This document shows positions 51,694-59,512 of a DNA stretch of 64,000 nucleotides, piece after piece (position 1 is the stretch's first letter; each line of letters starts with the position of its first letter). This DNA is from Methylobacterium aerolatum (GTDB lineage Bacteria; Pseudomonadota; Alphaproteobacteria; Rhizobiales; Beijerinckiaceae), in contig NZ_BPQE01000017.1 of NCBI RefSeq assembly GCF_022179085.1, forward strand, positions 181,477-245,476, given 5' to 3'. The translations under genes were made by a program, and so were the position numbers. Under the pieces are notes generated by a model. The model worked only from the letters and a program-made list of their open reading frames with translations, ran no database searches and had not been told where the DNA came from.

Positions 51694-52818
51694 GTGGAGC
51701 GTGCCGCGAACCTGACCACGGACGACTTCCGCGCCCTTGCGGACGCGCTGCCGCAGATGGCTTGGGTCGCCGAGCCGAGCGGCGACATCATCTGGTACAA
51801 CCGACGCTGGTACGACTACACCGGAACCACCATCGAGCAGATGAGGGGTTGGGGTTGGCGCGACGTCCACCACCCCGACCACGTCGAGCGCGTGGTGGAC
51901 CGCATCGCCGAGGCGTTCCGGACGGGCGAGCCGTGGAAGGACACATTCCCGCTCCGCGGCGCCGACGGCGAGTACCGCTGGTTCCTGTCGCTGGCCCAAC
52001 CCCATCGCGGGCCGGACGGACGCATCCTGCGCTGGTTCGGGACCAACACCGACATCACCGAGCGCAAGGGGATGGAGCGCCGGCTCGCGCGCCACGCCAT
52101 CGACCTGCGCCGCTCGAACGAGGAACTGGAGCAGTTCGCCTATGTCGCCTCCCACGACCTGAAGGCGCCGCTGCGCGGCATCGAGAACCTCGTCGGGTGG
52201 ATCGAGGAGGACCTGGAAGACTCCCTGACCGGCGACGTCCGGACCAACATGGAGCTCCTTAAGAGTAGGGTTCGGCGGCTCGACAGCCTACTTGACGACC
52301 TCCTCGCCTACTCGCGGGCGGGGCGGGCCGACGCGACGATGGACACGGTGAACACGAAGGCCCTCGTCGAGGAACTTGCCGTGCTGGTCAGCCCTCCAGA
52401 GGGCTTCGCCATAACGGCCGATGCGTCCCTGCCGACGTTACAGGCGGCACGGGCCCCGTTGACCCAGGCCTTGCAGAACCTGATCGGCAACGCCATCAAG
52501 CACCACGACCGGCCGGCCGAGGGACACATCCGGGTCGAGGCGAGGTCGGCAGGGGACGTGGTCGAGTTCGTCGTGACAGACGACGGCCCCGGCATTCCCG
52601 AACAGTTCCGCGAGCGCGTGTTCGGCATGTTCCAGACGCTCAAGCCCCGCGACGAGGTCGAGGGCAGCGGCATGGGGCTCGCCATCGTGCGCAAGCTGGT
52701 CGACCGTCAGGGCGGAAAGGTCTGGCTCGCCGATGGGCCGGACGGGCGCGGGCTGGCGGTGCATTTCACGTGGCCGCGCGACGGCCGGAAGGGACAGGCG
52801 GATGAGCTCGACGGTTAA
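51694..52818 (+). CDS. PAS sensor histidine kinase
   Basis: The 374-residue kinase has one PAS/PAC domain at about 8-125 (LPQMAWVAEPSGDIIWYNRR, GRILRWFGTNTDITERKGME). Its HisKA domain has the phospho-acceptor His in EQFAYVASHDLKAPLRGIEN, and its full HATPase shows N-box QNLIGNAIKHHDR, G1 VTDDGPGIPE and G2 GSGMGLAIVRKLVDRQGG. It has no membrane helix, so it is cytosolic. The GTG start follows AAGGAG. It overlaps the next receiver gene by 17 bases, forming a kinase-receiver pair of the phytochrome-Rcp style. Confidence 0.9.
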   Translation: MERAANLTTDDFRALADALPQMAWVAEPSGDIIWYNRRWYDYTGTTIEQMRGWGWRDVHHPDHVERVVDRIAEAFRTGEPWKDTFPLRGADGEYRWFLSLAQPHRGPDGRILRWFGTNTDITERKGMERRLARHAIDLRRSNEELEQFAYVASHDLKAPLRGIENLVGWIEEDLEDSLTGDVRTNMELLKSRVRRLDSLLDDLLAYSRAGRADATMDTVNTKALVEELAVLVSPPEGFAITADASLPTLQAARAPLTQALQNLIGNAIKHHDRPAEGHIRVEARSAGDVVEFVVTDDGPGIPEQFRERVFGMFQTLKPRDEVEGSGMGLAIVRKLVDRQGGKVWLADGPDGRGLAVHFTWPRDGRKGQADELDG

Positions 52819-53227
52819 CATCCTGCTGGTCGACGACGACGAGGTCGACGTCCAGGGGCTCAAGCGCGCCTTCAAGAAGAGCAAGATCGGCAATCCGATC
52901 ACCGTCGCCCGCGACGGCATCGAGGCCCTGGAGATCCTGCGCGGCGAGAACGGACGTGAGCGGCTGCCGAAGCCGCACCTGATCCTGCTCGACCTGAACA
53001 TGCCGCGCATGAACGGCATCGAGTTCCTGGAGGCGGTGCGCGCCGACGAGGACCTGCGCTCGGCGGTGGTGTTCATGATCACCACGTCGAAGGCGGACGA
53101 GGACCGGATGCGCGCCTACGGGCACAACGTGGCCGGCTACATCGTCAAGCGCGATCCGGCCAACACCTTCATGGAGGCGGTGGCGTTGCTGGAGCACTAC
53201 TGGAAGGTCGTCGAGTTTCCTGCATAG
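52802..53227 (+). CDS. Single-domain response regulator (Rcp1-like)
   Basis: The 141-residue receiver has VNILLVDDDEVDVQGLKRAF, the phospho-acceptor Asp in HLILLDLNMPRMNGIEFLEA, the switch Thr in VVFMITTSKADEDRM and the Lys in GYIVKRDPANTFMEAV. The DDDEVD...KRAF start is typical of Rcp1-like regulators. It has no output domain and probably relays phosphate between the flanking kinases. Confidence 0.9.
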   Translation: MSSTVNILLVDDDEVDVQGLKRAFKKSKIGNPITVARDGIEALEILRGENGRERLPKPHLILLDLNMPRMNGIEFLEAVRADEDLRSAVVFMITTSKADEDRMRAYGHNVAGYIVKRDPANTFMEAVALLEHYWKVVEFPA

Positions 53228-53235
53228 TCTTCGCT

Positions 53236-54408
53236 GTGACGAACCCGACCCGCATCCTCCTGATCGACGACGATGCGGTCGACCGTGCGGCCGTCCGGCG
53301 GGCGCTCGCCAAGTCGGGGCTCAAGCATACCCTGACCGAGGCGTCCGGCGGCGAGGAAGGCCAGCGCATCGCCTCCGAGGCGACCTTCGACTGCGTGCTG
53401 CTCGACTACCGGCTGCCGGGCATCGACACCTTCGCTCTGCTCAAGACGTTGCTCGCGGCGGAGGGCGAGGCGCGGGCGGTGCTGATGCTGACCGGCGAGG
53501 CCGACCCGGAGCTCGCGACCCGGCTGATGCGAGCCGGCGCGTTGGACTACCTCGACAAGGCCGAGGTCACGCCCTCAGGCCTCGCCCGGGCGATACGCTT
53601 CGCCGAGGCGCGTCGGGCGTTCCAGGACGAGCTCGCCGCCGCGCGGCGCGAGGCGGAGGCGAAGTCGCTCGAACTCGACACGCTGAACAGACAGAAGTCG
53701 TTGCTGTTCTCGATCATCGCCCACGACCTGCGCAACCCGTTCCAGGCTCTCCTTGGCCTGTCGGAGGTTCTCGGGAAAGCTGTCGCGGCGCGCGAGCCCG
53801 CCTCCATCGAGCGTCGGGCGAAGGGTATCCACGAGGCGGCGACGCAAGCCTACGCCTTGCTGGAAAGCCTGTTCTCCTGGGCGAGCCTGCAGATGGATAC
53901 GATGGCGGTCACCCTGACCGACGTCGACCTCGAAGCCGTGACCAACGAGGTGGTGCGGGGCGCGGCGGAAGCCGCCTCGGACAAGGGGCTGACCATCGAG
54001 GTTTCCTGCGGCGGGATCATCGTCCGTGCGCAGCGGGACATGCTGACCACGGTGTTGCGCAACCTTGTCGGCAATGCCGTCAAGTTCACGCTGCCCGGCG
54101 GGACCATTTCCGTCGCGGGCCGCCAGGATGGGGACGACGTCGAGATCTCCGTTACGGATACCGGGGTCGGCATGCCGCCTGGCAAGGTCGACGACCTGTT
54201 CCGGCTGGACAGGCGGACCACTACGAACGGCACGGCGGGCGAGCGGGGAAGCGGGCTCGGTCTGCTACTGTGTCGCGACCTCGTCGAGCGACAGGGCGCC
54301 GTGCTGACCGTGACGAGCGCCGTCGACCGGGGCACGACCTTCCGGTTCCGTCTGCCTGCACCGCTCGTGGCCAGACAGGTTCCCCCCTCCGCGGCGTCGG
54401 CTTCCTGA
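53236..54408 (+). CDS. Receiver-histidine kinase hybrid
   Basis: The 390-residue protein has an N-terminal receiver at about 5-120 (RILLIDDDAVDRAAVRRALA, CVLLDYRLPGIDTFALLKTL) and a coiled linker. A HisKA domain (KSLLFSIIAHDLRNPFQALL) and HATPase (RNLVGNAVKFTLPGG, VTDTGVGMPPGKVD, GSGLGLLLCRDLVERQGA) follow. Receiver-first kinases of this type relay signals from an upstream kinase. It starts nine bases after the lone receiver gene with GTG, in the same operon. Confidence 0.9.
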   Translation: MTNPTRILLIDDDAVDRAAVRRALAKSGLKHTLTEASGGEEGQRIASEATFDCVLLDYRLPGIDTFALLKTLLAAEGEARAVLMLTGEADPELATRLMRAGALDYLDKAEVTPSGLARAIRFAEARRAFQDELAAARREAEAKSLELDTLNRQKSLLFSIIAHDLRNPFQALLGLSEVLGKAVAAREPASIERRAKGIHEAATQAYALLESLFSWASLQMDTMAVTLTDVDLEAVTNEVVRGAAEAASDKGLTIEVSCGGIIVRAQRDMLTTVLRNLVGNAVKFTLPGGTISVAGRQDGDDVEISVTDTGVGMPPGKVDDLFRLDRRTTTNGTAGERGSGLGLLLCRDLVERQGAVLTVTSAVDRGTTFRFRLPAPLVARQVPPSAASAS

Positions 54409-54536
54409 CCTCAACCGACAACCCTGACCGTTCGGAGGTGACGAAGCCTCCGTCAGCTCGGGAAAACGGCGCCTCCCTGGACGACTTTGGCGTCACTTGT
54501 CAGGTATCGGACATCTTCCCGCCAGGAAGTCCGCTA

Positions 54537-55382
54537 GTGGACAACCCGACGGCCAGCACTGCGACCATCCCCGTGAACATCCGACCTTCGCCCCCCATCG
54601 ACGGCAACCTGCTGCTCGAAGCCCTCGACGCGGCCGACCGCGCCCTCCTGGCACCGTACGCCGAACGCCGAGAGGTCCGGCGCGGCGACGTGTTGTTCCG
54701 TGCCGGCGACGACGTCAGTCACGTCACCTTCCCCGCGCATCATTGCGTCGTCACCTTGGTGGTGCCGCTCATGGACGGGAAGTCCGTCGAGACCGCCACG
54801 GTCGGTCGCGAGGGCGCGATGGGCGGGGTCGTCAGCCACGGTTACCTACCGGCATTCGGACAGGCGGTCGTCCAGGTCGGCGGCCCGGTCATCCGGATCG
54901 ACGCCGCGCGTCTGTCGGAGGCCAAGCAGGCCTCGAAGGGCATCCGCGACCTGTTCGTGCGCTACGCCGACTGCCTGCTGGCGCAGGTCCTGCAGTCGGT
55001 CGCCTGCAACGCCGCCCACACCATCGAGCGGCGCTGCCTGCGCTGGCTCCTAACCCTGCAGGACCGGATCGGCACGCCCGAACTCCCTGTCACCCACGAG
55101 CTCCTGGCCGACATGCTCGGGGTGCGCCGCGCCTACCTGACCGAGGTGCTCGGGCGGATGCAGCGCGACCGCCTGATCGCCATCGGCCACGGACGCATCA
55201 CCCTTCCGGACAGGGAGCGCGCCGAGGCCGGCTCGTGCGAGTGCCACGCCGCCGTGCGGAAGCACTTCGAGGAGGTGATGGGCGCCGTCTACGCCCCGAG
55301 CGGCCGCATCGTCGCCGTCGACGTCGGCGAGCCGGAACGGCTGCGTCCCCCGTCCGTGCTCGTGAAGGACGCGACCCCGTGA
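54537..55382 (+). CDS. Crp/Fnr-family transcriptional regulator
   Basis: The 281-residue protein has a cyclic-nucleotide-binding-like beta-barrel at about 20-140 (VRRGDVLFRAGDDVSHVTFP, VETATVGREGAMGGVVSHGY). A dimer helix follows, then a winged helix with TIERRCLRWLLTLQDRIG and LLADMLGVRRAYLTEVLGRM. It lacks Fnr-type Fe-S cysteines. This group (CVVTLVVPL...EGAMGG) is common in Methylobacterium near sensory kinases. The GTG start is uncertain because the frame is open upstream. Its stop overlaps the next kinase gene (GTGA). Confidence 0.85.
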   Translation: MDNPTASTATIPVNIRPSPPIDGNLLLEALDAADRALLAPYAERREVRRGDVLFRAGDDVSHVTFPAHHCVVTLVVPLMDGKSVETATVGREGAMGGVVSHGYLPAFGQAVVQVGGPVIRIDAARLSEAKQASKGIRDLFVRYADCLLAQVLQSVACNAAHTIERRCLRWLLTLQDRIGTPELPVTHELLADMLGVRRAYLTEVLGRMQRDRLIAIGHGRITLPDRERAEAGSCECHAAVRKHFEEVMGAVYAPSGRIVAVDVGEPERLRPPSVLVKDATP

Positions 55383-58300
55383 ACCAGGTCATGCGGCCCG
55401 CCCGGATCGAGGAAGACGCGCGGCTGGCCGCGCTCGCCGCGTTCGACATCCTCGACACCCCGCCCGAGCGCGGGTTCGACGACATCGTCCATCTCGCTCG
55501 CCGCCTCTGCGCGGCGCCGGTGGCACTCGTCAGCCTGGTCGACCGCGACCGCCAGTGGTTCAAGGCCCGCGCCGGCTTCCCGCCCTGCGAGACGGACCTC
55601 GACCGCTCGGTGTGCAAATTTGTGCTGTCCGAACCCGGCGTGCTGCAGATCCCGGACCTCACACGCGACGCGCGCACCCGCGCCAACCCGCTGGTGACCG
55701 GCGAGCCGAACCTACGCTTCTACGCAGGCGCGCCCATCCGCACGCCCGACGGGCAGGTGCTCGGCAGCCTGTGCGTGATTGACCACGTCCCGCGCCCGGG
55801 GGGCCTCTCCACGGAACAGGTTGCGGACCTGGAGGCGCTCGCCCGCCAGGTCATGGACCAGCTCCTGCTGCGCCGCTCCAGGTCGGACCGGGACCGCGCC
55901 GGGCGTCAGGGCGAGGCTGTCGCCGTGACCCTGGCCGGCGTCGCTGCGGCGGGTGGCGACCTCGACGAGAGCTTCCGGGCCGTGCTTGCCGGCGCGATGC
56001 GCGCCGTCCCCGCCGCCGAGGCCGGCACGGTCGAGATCCGCGAGGGGGATACCCTGGTCTACCGCGCCGTCACGGAGAGCCTCGCGCCGCATCTCGGCCT
56101 TCGCGTCCCGCTCCGGGGAAGCCTCGCGGGTGCCTGCTACAGGGAAGGCGTCCCGCTCCTCGTCCCCGATGTCCTGAGCGATGACCGGGTCGATCCTGAA
56201 CTGGCCGAGCGGCTTCGCCAGCGCTCGTGCATGCTGGTGCCCGTCCGCCGCGGCGGGGTCGTGGTCGGTGTCCTGAAGCTGCAATCGAGCCGCCTGGGCG
56301 CGTTCGCGAAGGAGGACCTACAGGTTCTCGGCGTCCTCGCCGGTTCCGTCGCCTCCGGCCTTGCCGAGGCCGGCGAGCGCGCCGCCAACCGAGCGGCAGC
56401 CCTGACCGAGTACCGGCGCCGCGCCGTGTTCGACAGTGCGCAGGACTATGCCATCATCCTGCTCGACCTCGACGGCCGGATCACGGACTGGAACGCCGGC
56501 GCGACCCGCATCCTCGGCTGGCGTCCCGAGGAAATGTGCGGCCAGACCGCCGACGCGTTCTTCACGCCCGAGGACCGGCGCGACGGCATCCCGGCCATGG
56601 AGATGCAGTCGGCCCTTGAGAAGGGCACCGGCATCGACGAGCGCTGGCACCTGCGCCGCGACGGTGAGCGCTTCTGGGCCAACGGCGAGATGATGGTCCT
56701 GCGCGACGAGGCAGGCGCCGCAATCGGATTCGTGAAGATCCTGCGCGACCGGACGGAGCAGAAGGAAGCCGCCGCCCGCCTGCAGGAGAGCCAGGACCGC
56801 TACAGGCTTGCGGCCCGGGCCACCAACGACGCGATTTGGGACTGGGACCTCGCCGCCAACCACGTTCTCTGGAACGAGGCCCTCACCGAGGCCTACGGCC
56901 ATGCACCCGAGACGGTCGAGCCGACCGGCGACTGGTGGATCGCGCAGATCCATCCCGAGGACCGCGCCCGCATCGACGCGTCGATCCACGCCGTCATCGA
57001 CGGCGTCGGCACGACCTGGACGGACGAGTACCGCTTCCGCCGCGCGGACGGCTCCTACGCGCATGTCCTCGACCGCGGCCACGTCATGCGTGACGCCCAG
57101 GGCCGGGCCTGCCGAATGATCGGCGCGATGCTCGACCTGACCGAGCGCAAGCGGGCCGAGGACGCGATGAGGGAGAGCGAGCGCCGCCTCGGGATTGAGC
57201 GCGGCTTGCTGGAGTCGATCTTCCGTCAGGCCCCCGTCGGCATCTCCATCGCCGGAGCCGAGGCCGGCATGCCATCGTCGTTGAACGCCAAGGCCGAGGA
57301 GATCCTCGGCCATGGGCTCGGGACGGAGGGCGACGCCCGCTACGTCTCCTACGGCGCCCTGCACCCGGACGGTCAAAGGTACGAGCCGGCCGAGTACCCG
57401 ACCCTCCGCGCCCTGCGGAAGGGCGAGACGGTGCGGGGCGAGGAGATGCGCTACCGCAACGCCGCGACGGGCGAGGTTCGCCTCCTGGAGGTGTCGAGCG
57501 GACCCGTGCGCGATGCCGAGGGCGCGATCCAGGCCGCGGTGACCGTGCTGGTCGACGTCGGCGACCAGCGCCGGGCCGATGCCGAGACACGCCGCCTCGC
57601 CGCCCTGGTCGAGCAGAGCCAGGACTTCATCGGCCTGGCCGCCCCCGACGGGAGCGTCGACTTCGTCAACGAGGCCGGCCGACGCCTCATCGGCCTTCCC
57701 GACCTCGCCACGGCCAGGGCCATGCCCATCGTAGACTACTTCGTGCCGGAGGAGCGCGCGCGCGTCCTCGACGAGGTTCTGCCGGCGGCGGAGCGGGACG
57801 GCTTCTGGGAAGGCGAACTGCACTTCCGCCACGTGGTCACCGGGGTGGCGGTCCCGGTCTTGTACAACCTCTTTCCCGTGCGCGACGCTGACGGGCGCAA
57901 GCTCGGCTACGGCACCGTCACGCGCGACCTCACGGAACAGCACCGCGCCCGCCAGGCCCTGCAAGCCAGCGAGGCGACGTTGCGGGCCGTGCTCGACACG
58001 GTACCGGTCGGCATACTGTTCGCGGAGGCGCCGTCCGGTCGCATCGTCGCCGGCAACCGGCGGCTGGAGGAGATCCTCCGCCATCCCATCCTGCCGTCGC
58101 CCAACGCCGACAGCTACGGCGAATGGGTCGCCTTCCACGAGGACGGCCGGCCGGTCGAGGCCGCCGATTACCCGCTCAGCCGCATCATCCGAGAGGGAAT
58201 GGAACACGCCGAGATGCGCTGCGAGTACCAGCGTGGCGACGGCACCCGGCTCTGGATCGAGATCGCGGGTGCGCCGATGCGCGACGAGGCCGGCACGGTG

Positions 58301-58957
58301 GTCGGCGCGGTCGTCGCCGTGTCCGACATCGACACCCGCCGCCGGGCCGAGGAACGGCAGGACCTGCTCAACCAGGAGCTCTCGCACCGCATGAAAAACC
58401 TGCTGGCGATGGTGCAGGCCATCGCCGCCTCGACCCTGCGCGGCGCCACCGACATGGAGGCAGCGCGCGAGGTTCTGGGCAGCCGGCTGGTCGCGCTCGG
58501 CAAGGCGCACGACGTGCTCCTCGGCGGCGCTGCCGAGAGCGCCTCCCTGGCGGCAGTGGTCCGGGAGGGGGTCGGTGTCCAGGAATCGGCGGGGCGGCGC
58601 GTCGCGTTCGAGGGGCCGGACGTCGAGATCGGCGGCAAGGCCGCCTTGTCCCTTGCCCTGACCCTGCATGAGTTGACCACCAACGCGGTCAAGTACGGCT
58701 CCCTGTCCGTACCCCACGGCAGGGTCGCGTTGACGGCCTCGCTGGTTGGGCCGGGAGATGCGCCGCGGCTGCGCATCGCATGGATGGAAATTGGCGGTCC
58801 ACCGGTCGTGCCGCCATCGCGAAAAGGGTTCGGGTCGCGGCTGATCGAGCGTGGGCTGACGGCACAAGTCAACGCCAGCCTTGCCCTCGACTACCGCCCG
58901 GAGGGTGTGGCATGCGTCGTCGAGGCGGCGCTGGCTGATTTCCAGGCGGTCGTTTGA
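55379..58957 (+). CDS. Multi-GAF/PAS HWE-family histidine kinase
   Basis: The 1192-residue cytosolic kinase has, in order: a GAF domain (about 20-165; VALVSLVDRDRQWFKARAGF), a second GAF (about 195-330), five PAS/PAC units (starting near 345, 470, 610, 740 and 862; for example ITDWNAGATRILGWRPEEMC) and an HWE kinase core. The core has LSHRMKNLLAMVQAIAASTL (His near 1002), the ALTLHELTTNAVKYGSLSVP N-box and GFGSRLIERGLTAQ. It is translationally coupled to the Crp/Fnr gene, and the next gene is a lone receiver. The long upstream frame to 54497 is a shadow of the Crp/Fnr gene. Confidence 0.9.
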   Translation: MNQVMRPARIEEDARLAALAAFDILDTPPERGFDDIVHLARRLCAAPVALVSLVDRDRQWFKARAGFPPCETDLDRSVCKFVLSEPGVLQIPDLTRDARTRANPLVTGEPNLRFYAGAPIRTPDGQVLGSLCVIDHVPRPGGLSTEQVADLEALARQVMDQLLLRRSRSDRDRAGRQGEAVAVTLAGVAAAGGDLDESFRAVLAGAMRAVPAAEAGTVEIREGDTLVYRAVTESLAPHLGLRVPLRGSLAGACYREGVPLLVPDVLSDDRVDPELAERLRQRSCMLVPVRRGGVVVGVLKLQSSRLGAFAKEDLQVLGVLAGSVASGLAEAGERAANRAAALTEYRRRAVFDSAQDYAIILLDLDGRITDWNAGATRILGWRPEEMCGQTADAFFTPEDRRDGIPAMEMQSALEKGTGIDERWHLRRDGERFWANGEMMVLRDEAGAAIGFVKILRDRTEQKEAAARLQESQDRYRLAARATNDAIWDWDLAANHVLWNEALTEAYGHAPETVEPTGDWWIAQIHPEDRARIDASIHAVIDGVGTTWTDEYRFRRADGSYAHVLDRGHVMRDAQGRACRMIGAMLDLTERKRAEDAMRESERRLGIERGLLESIFRQAPVGISIAGAEAGMPSSLNAKAEEILGHGLGTEGDARYVSYGALHPDGQRYEPAEYPTLRALRKGETVRGEEMRYRNAATGEVRLLEVSSGPVRDAEGAIQAAVTVLVDVGDQRRADAETRRLAALVEQSQDFIGLAAPDGSVDFVNEAGRRLIGLPDLATARAMPIVDYFVPEERARVLDEVLPAAERDGFWEGELHFRHVVTGVAVPVLYNLFPVRDADGRKLGYGTVTRDLTEQHRARQALQASEATLRAVLDTVPVGILFAEAPSGRIVAGNRRLEEILRHPILPSPNADSYGEWVAFHEDGRPVEAADYPLSRIIREGMEHAEMRCEYQRGDGTRLWIEIAGAPMRDEAGTVVGAVVAVSDIDTRRRAEERQDLLNQELSHRMKNLLAMVQAIAASTLRGATDMEAAREVLGSRLVALGKAHDVLLGGAAESASLAAVVREGVGVQESAGRRVAFEGPDVEIGGKAALSLALTLHELTTNAVKYGSLSVPHGRVALTASLVGPGDAPRLRIAWMEIGGPPVVPPSRKGFGSRLIERGLTAQVNASLALDYRPEGVACVVEAALADFQAVV

Positions 58958-59001
58958 CGGGGCGACGCAACGAAGGATCGCGCGGGCCGTTGCCGCTCGC
59001 C

Positions 59002-59388
59002 ATGACGGATGCCCCGGACGCGAAGAAGGCCTTGGTGGTCGAGGACGAGATGCTCTTCCGCTTGGAGGTCCGCGACCTCCTCGAAGCGAAGGGCTACGCC
59101 GTTGTCGAGGCCGGAAACGCCGCCCAGGCGCTGGAACGTCTGGACGGCACGGTCACCCTGATGATCACCGACGTGCGCATGCCGGGCACGATGGACGGCC
59201 TGGCGCTCGCGCGCGAGGTCATCCGCCGTCGGTCGGACGTGGCCGTCGTCGTCGTGTCGGCACAAGTGACGCCTCGCCCAGAGGCCTTGCCCGGGCACGT
59301 TCCCTTCGTCGAACGCCCATTCATTGAAAGCCGCTTCCACGCCGCCATCGACCGGGCCGTGTCGGCGAGGACCAAAAGCCGATCATGA
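59002..59388 (+). CDS. Single-domain response regulator
   Basis: The 128-residue receiver has KKALVVEDEMLFRLEVRDLL, the phospho-acceptor Asp in LMITDVRMPGTMDGLALARE, VVVVSAQVTPRPE at the switch strand and a non-Lys FVERPF near the end, where KP is usual. HWE kinases commonly pair with such FixJ-like lone receivers. A TTG at 58954 overlapping the preceding stop is an alternative start. Confidence 0.85.
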   Translation: MTDAPDAKKALVVEDEMLFRLEVRDLLEAKGYAVVEAGNAAQALERLDGTVTLMITDVRMPGTMDGLALAREVIRRRSDVAVVVVSAQVTPRPEALPGHVPFVERPFIESRFHAAIDRAVSARTKSRS

Positions 59389-59512
59389 CGTCGACTTCCT
59401 GTTCGGCCAAACCGCACGAGGCCTCGACCCGACCAAAGGCCGCATCCGATTTCCGTCCCGGCGCCCCCGAGGGCGTTGGTTCCCGAATGGACGCCCTTTA
59501 GAGATCCAGGCC

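Noticed and set aside
54497-55378. N-terminal extension of the HWE kinase
   Set aside because: It overlaps the Crp/Fnr gene in another frame and is Arg/Pro-rich without domains; the GTG at 55379 fits the GAF start.
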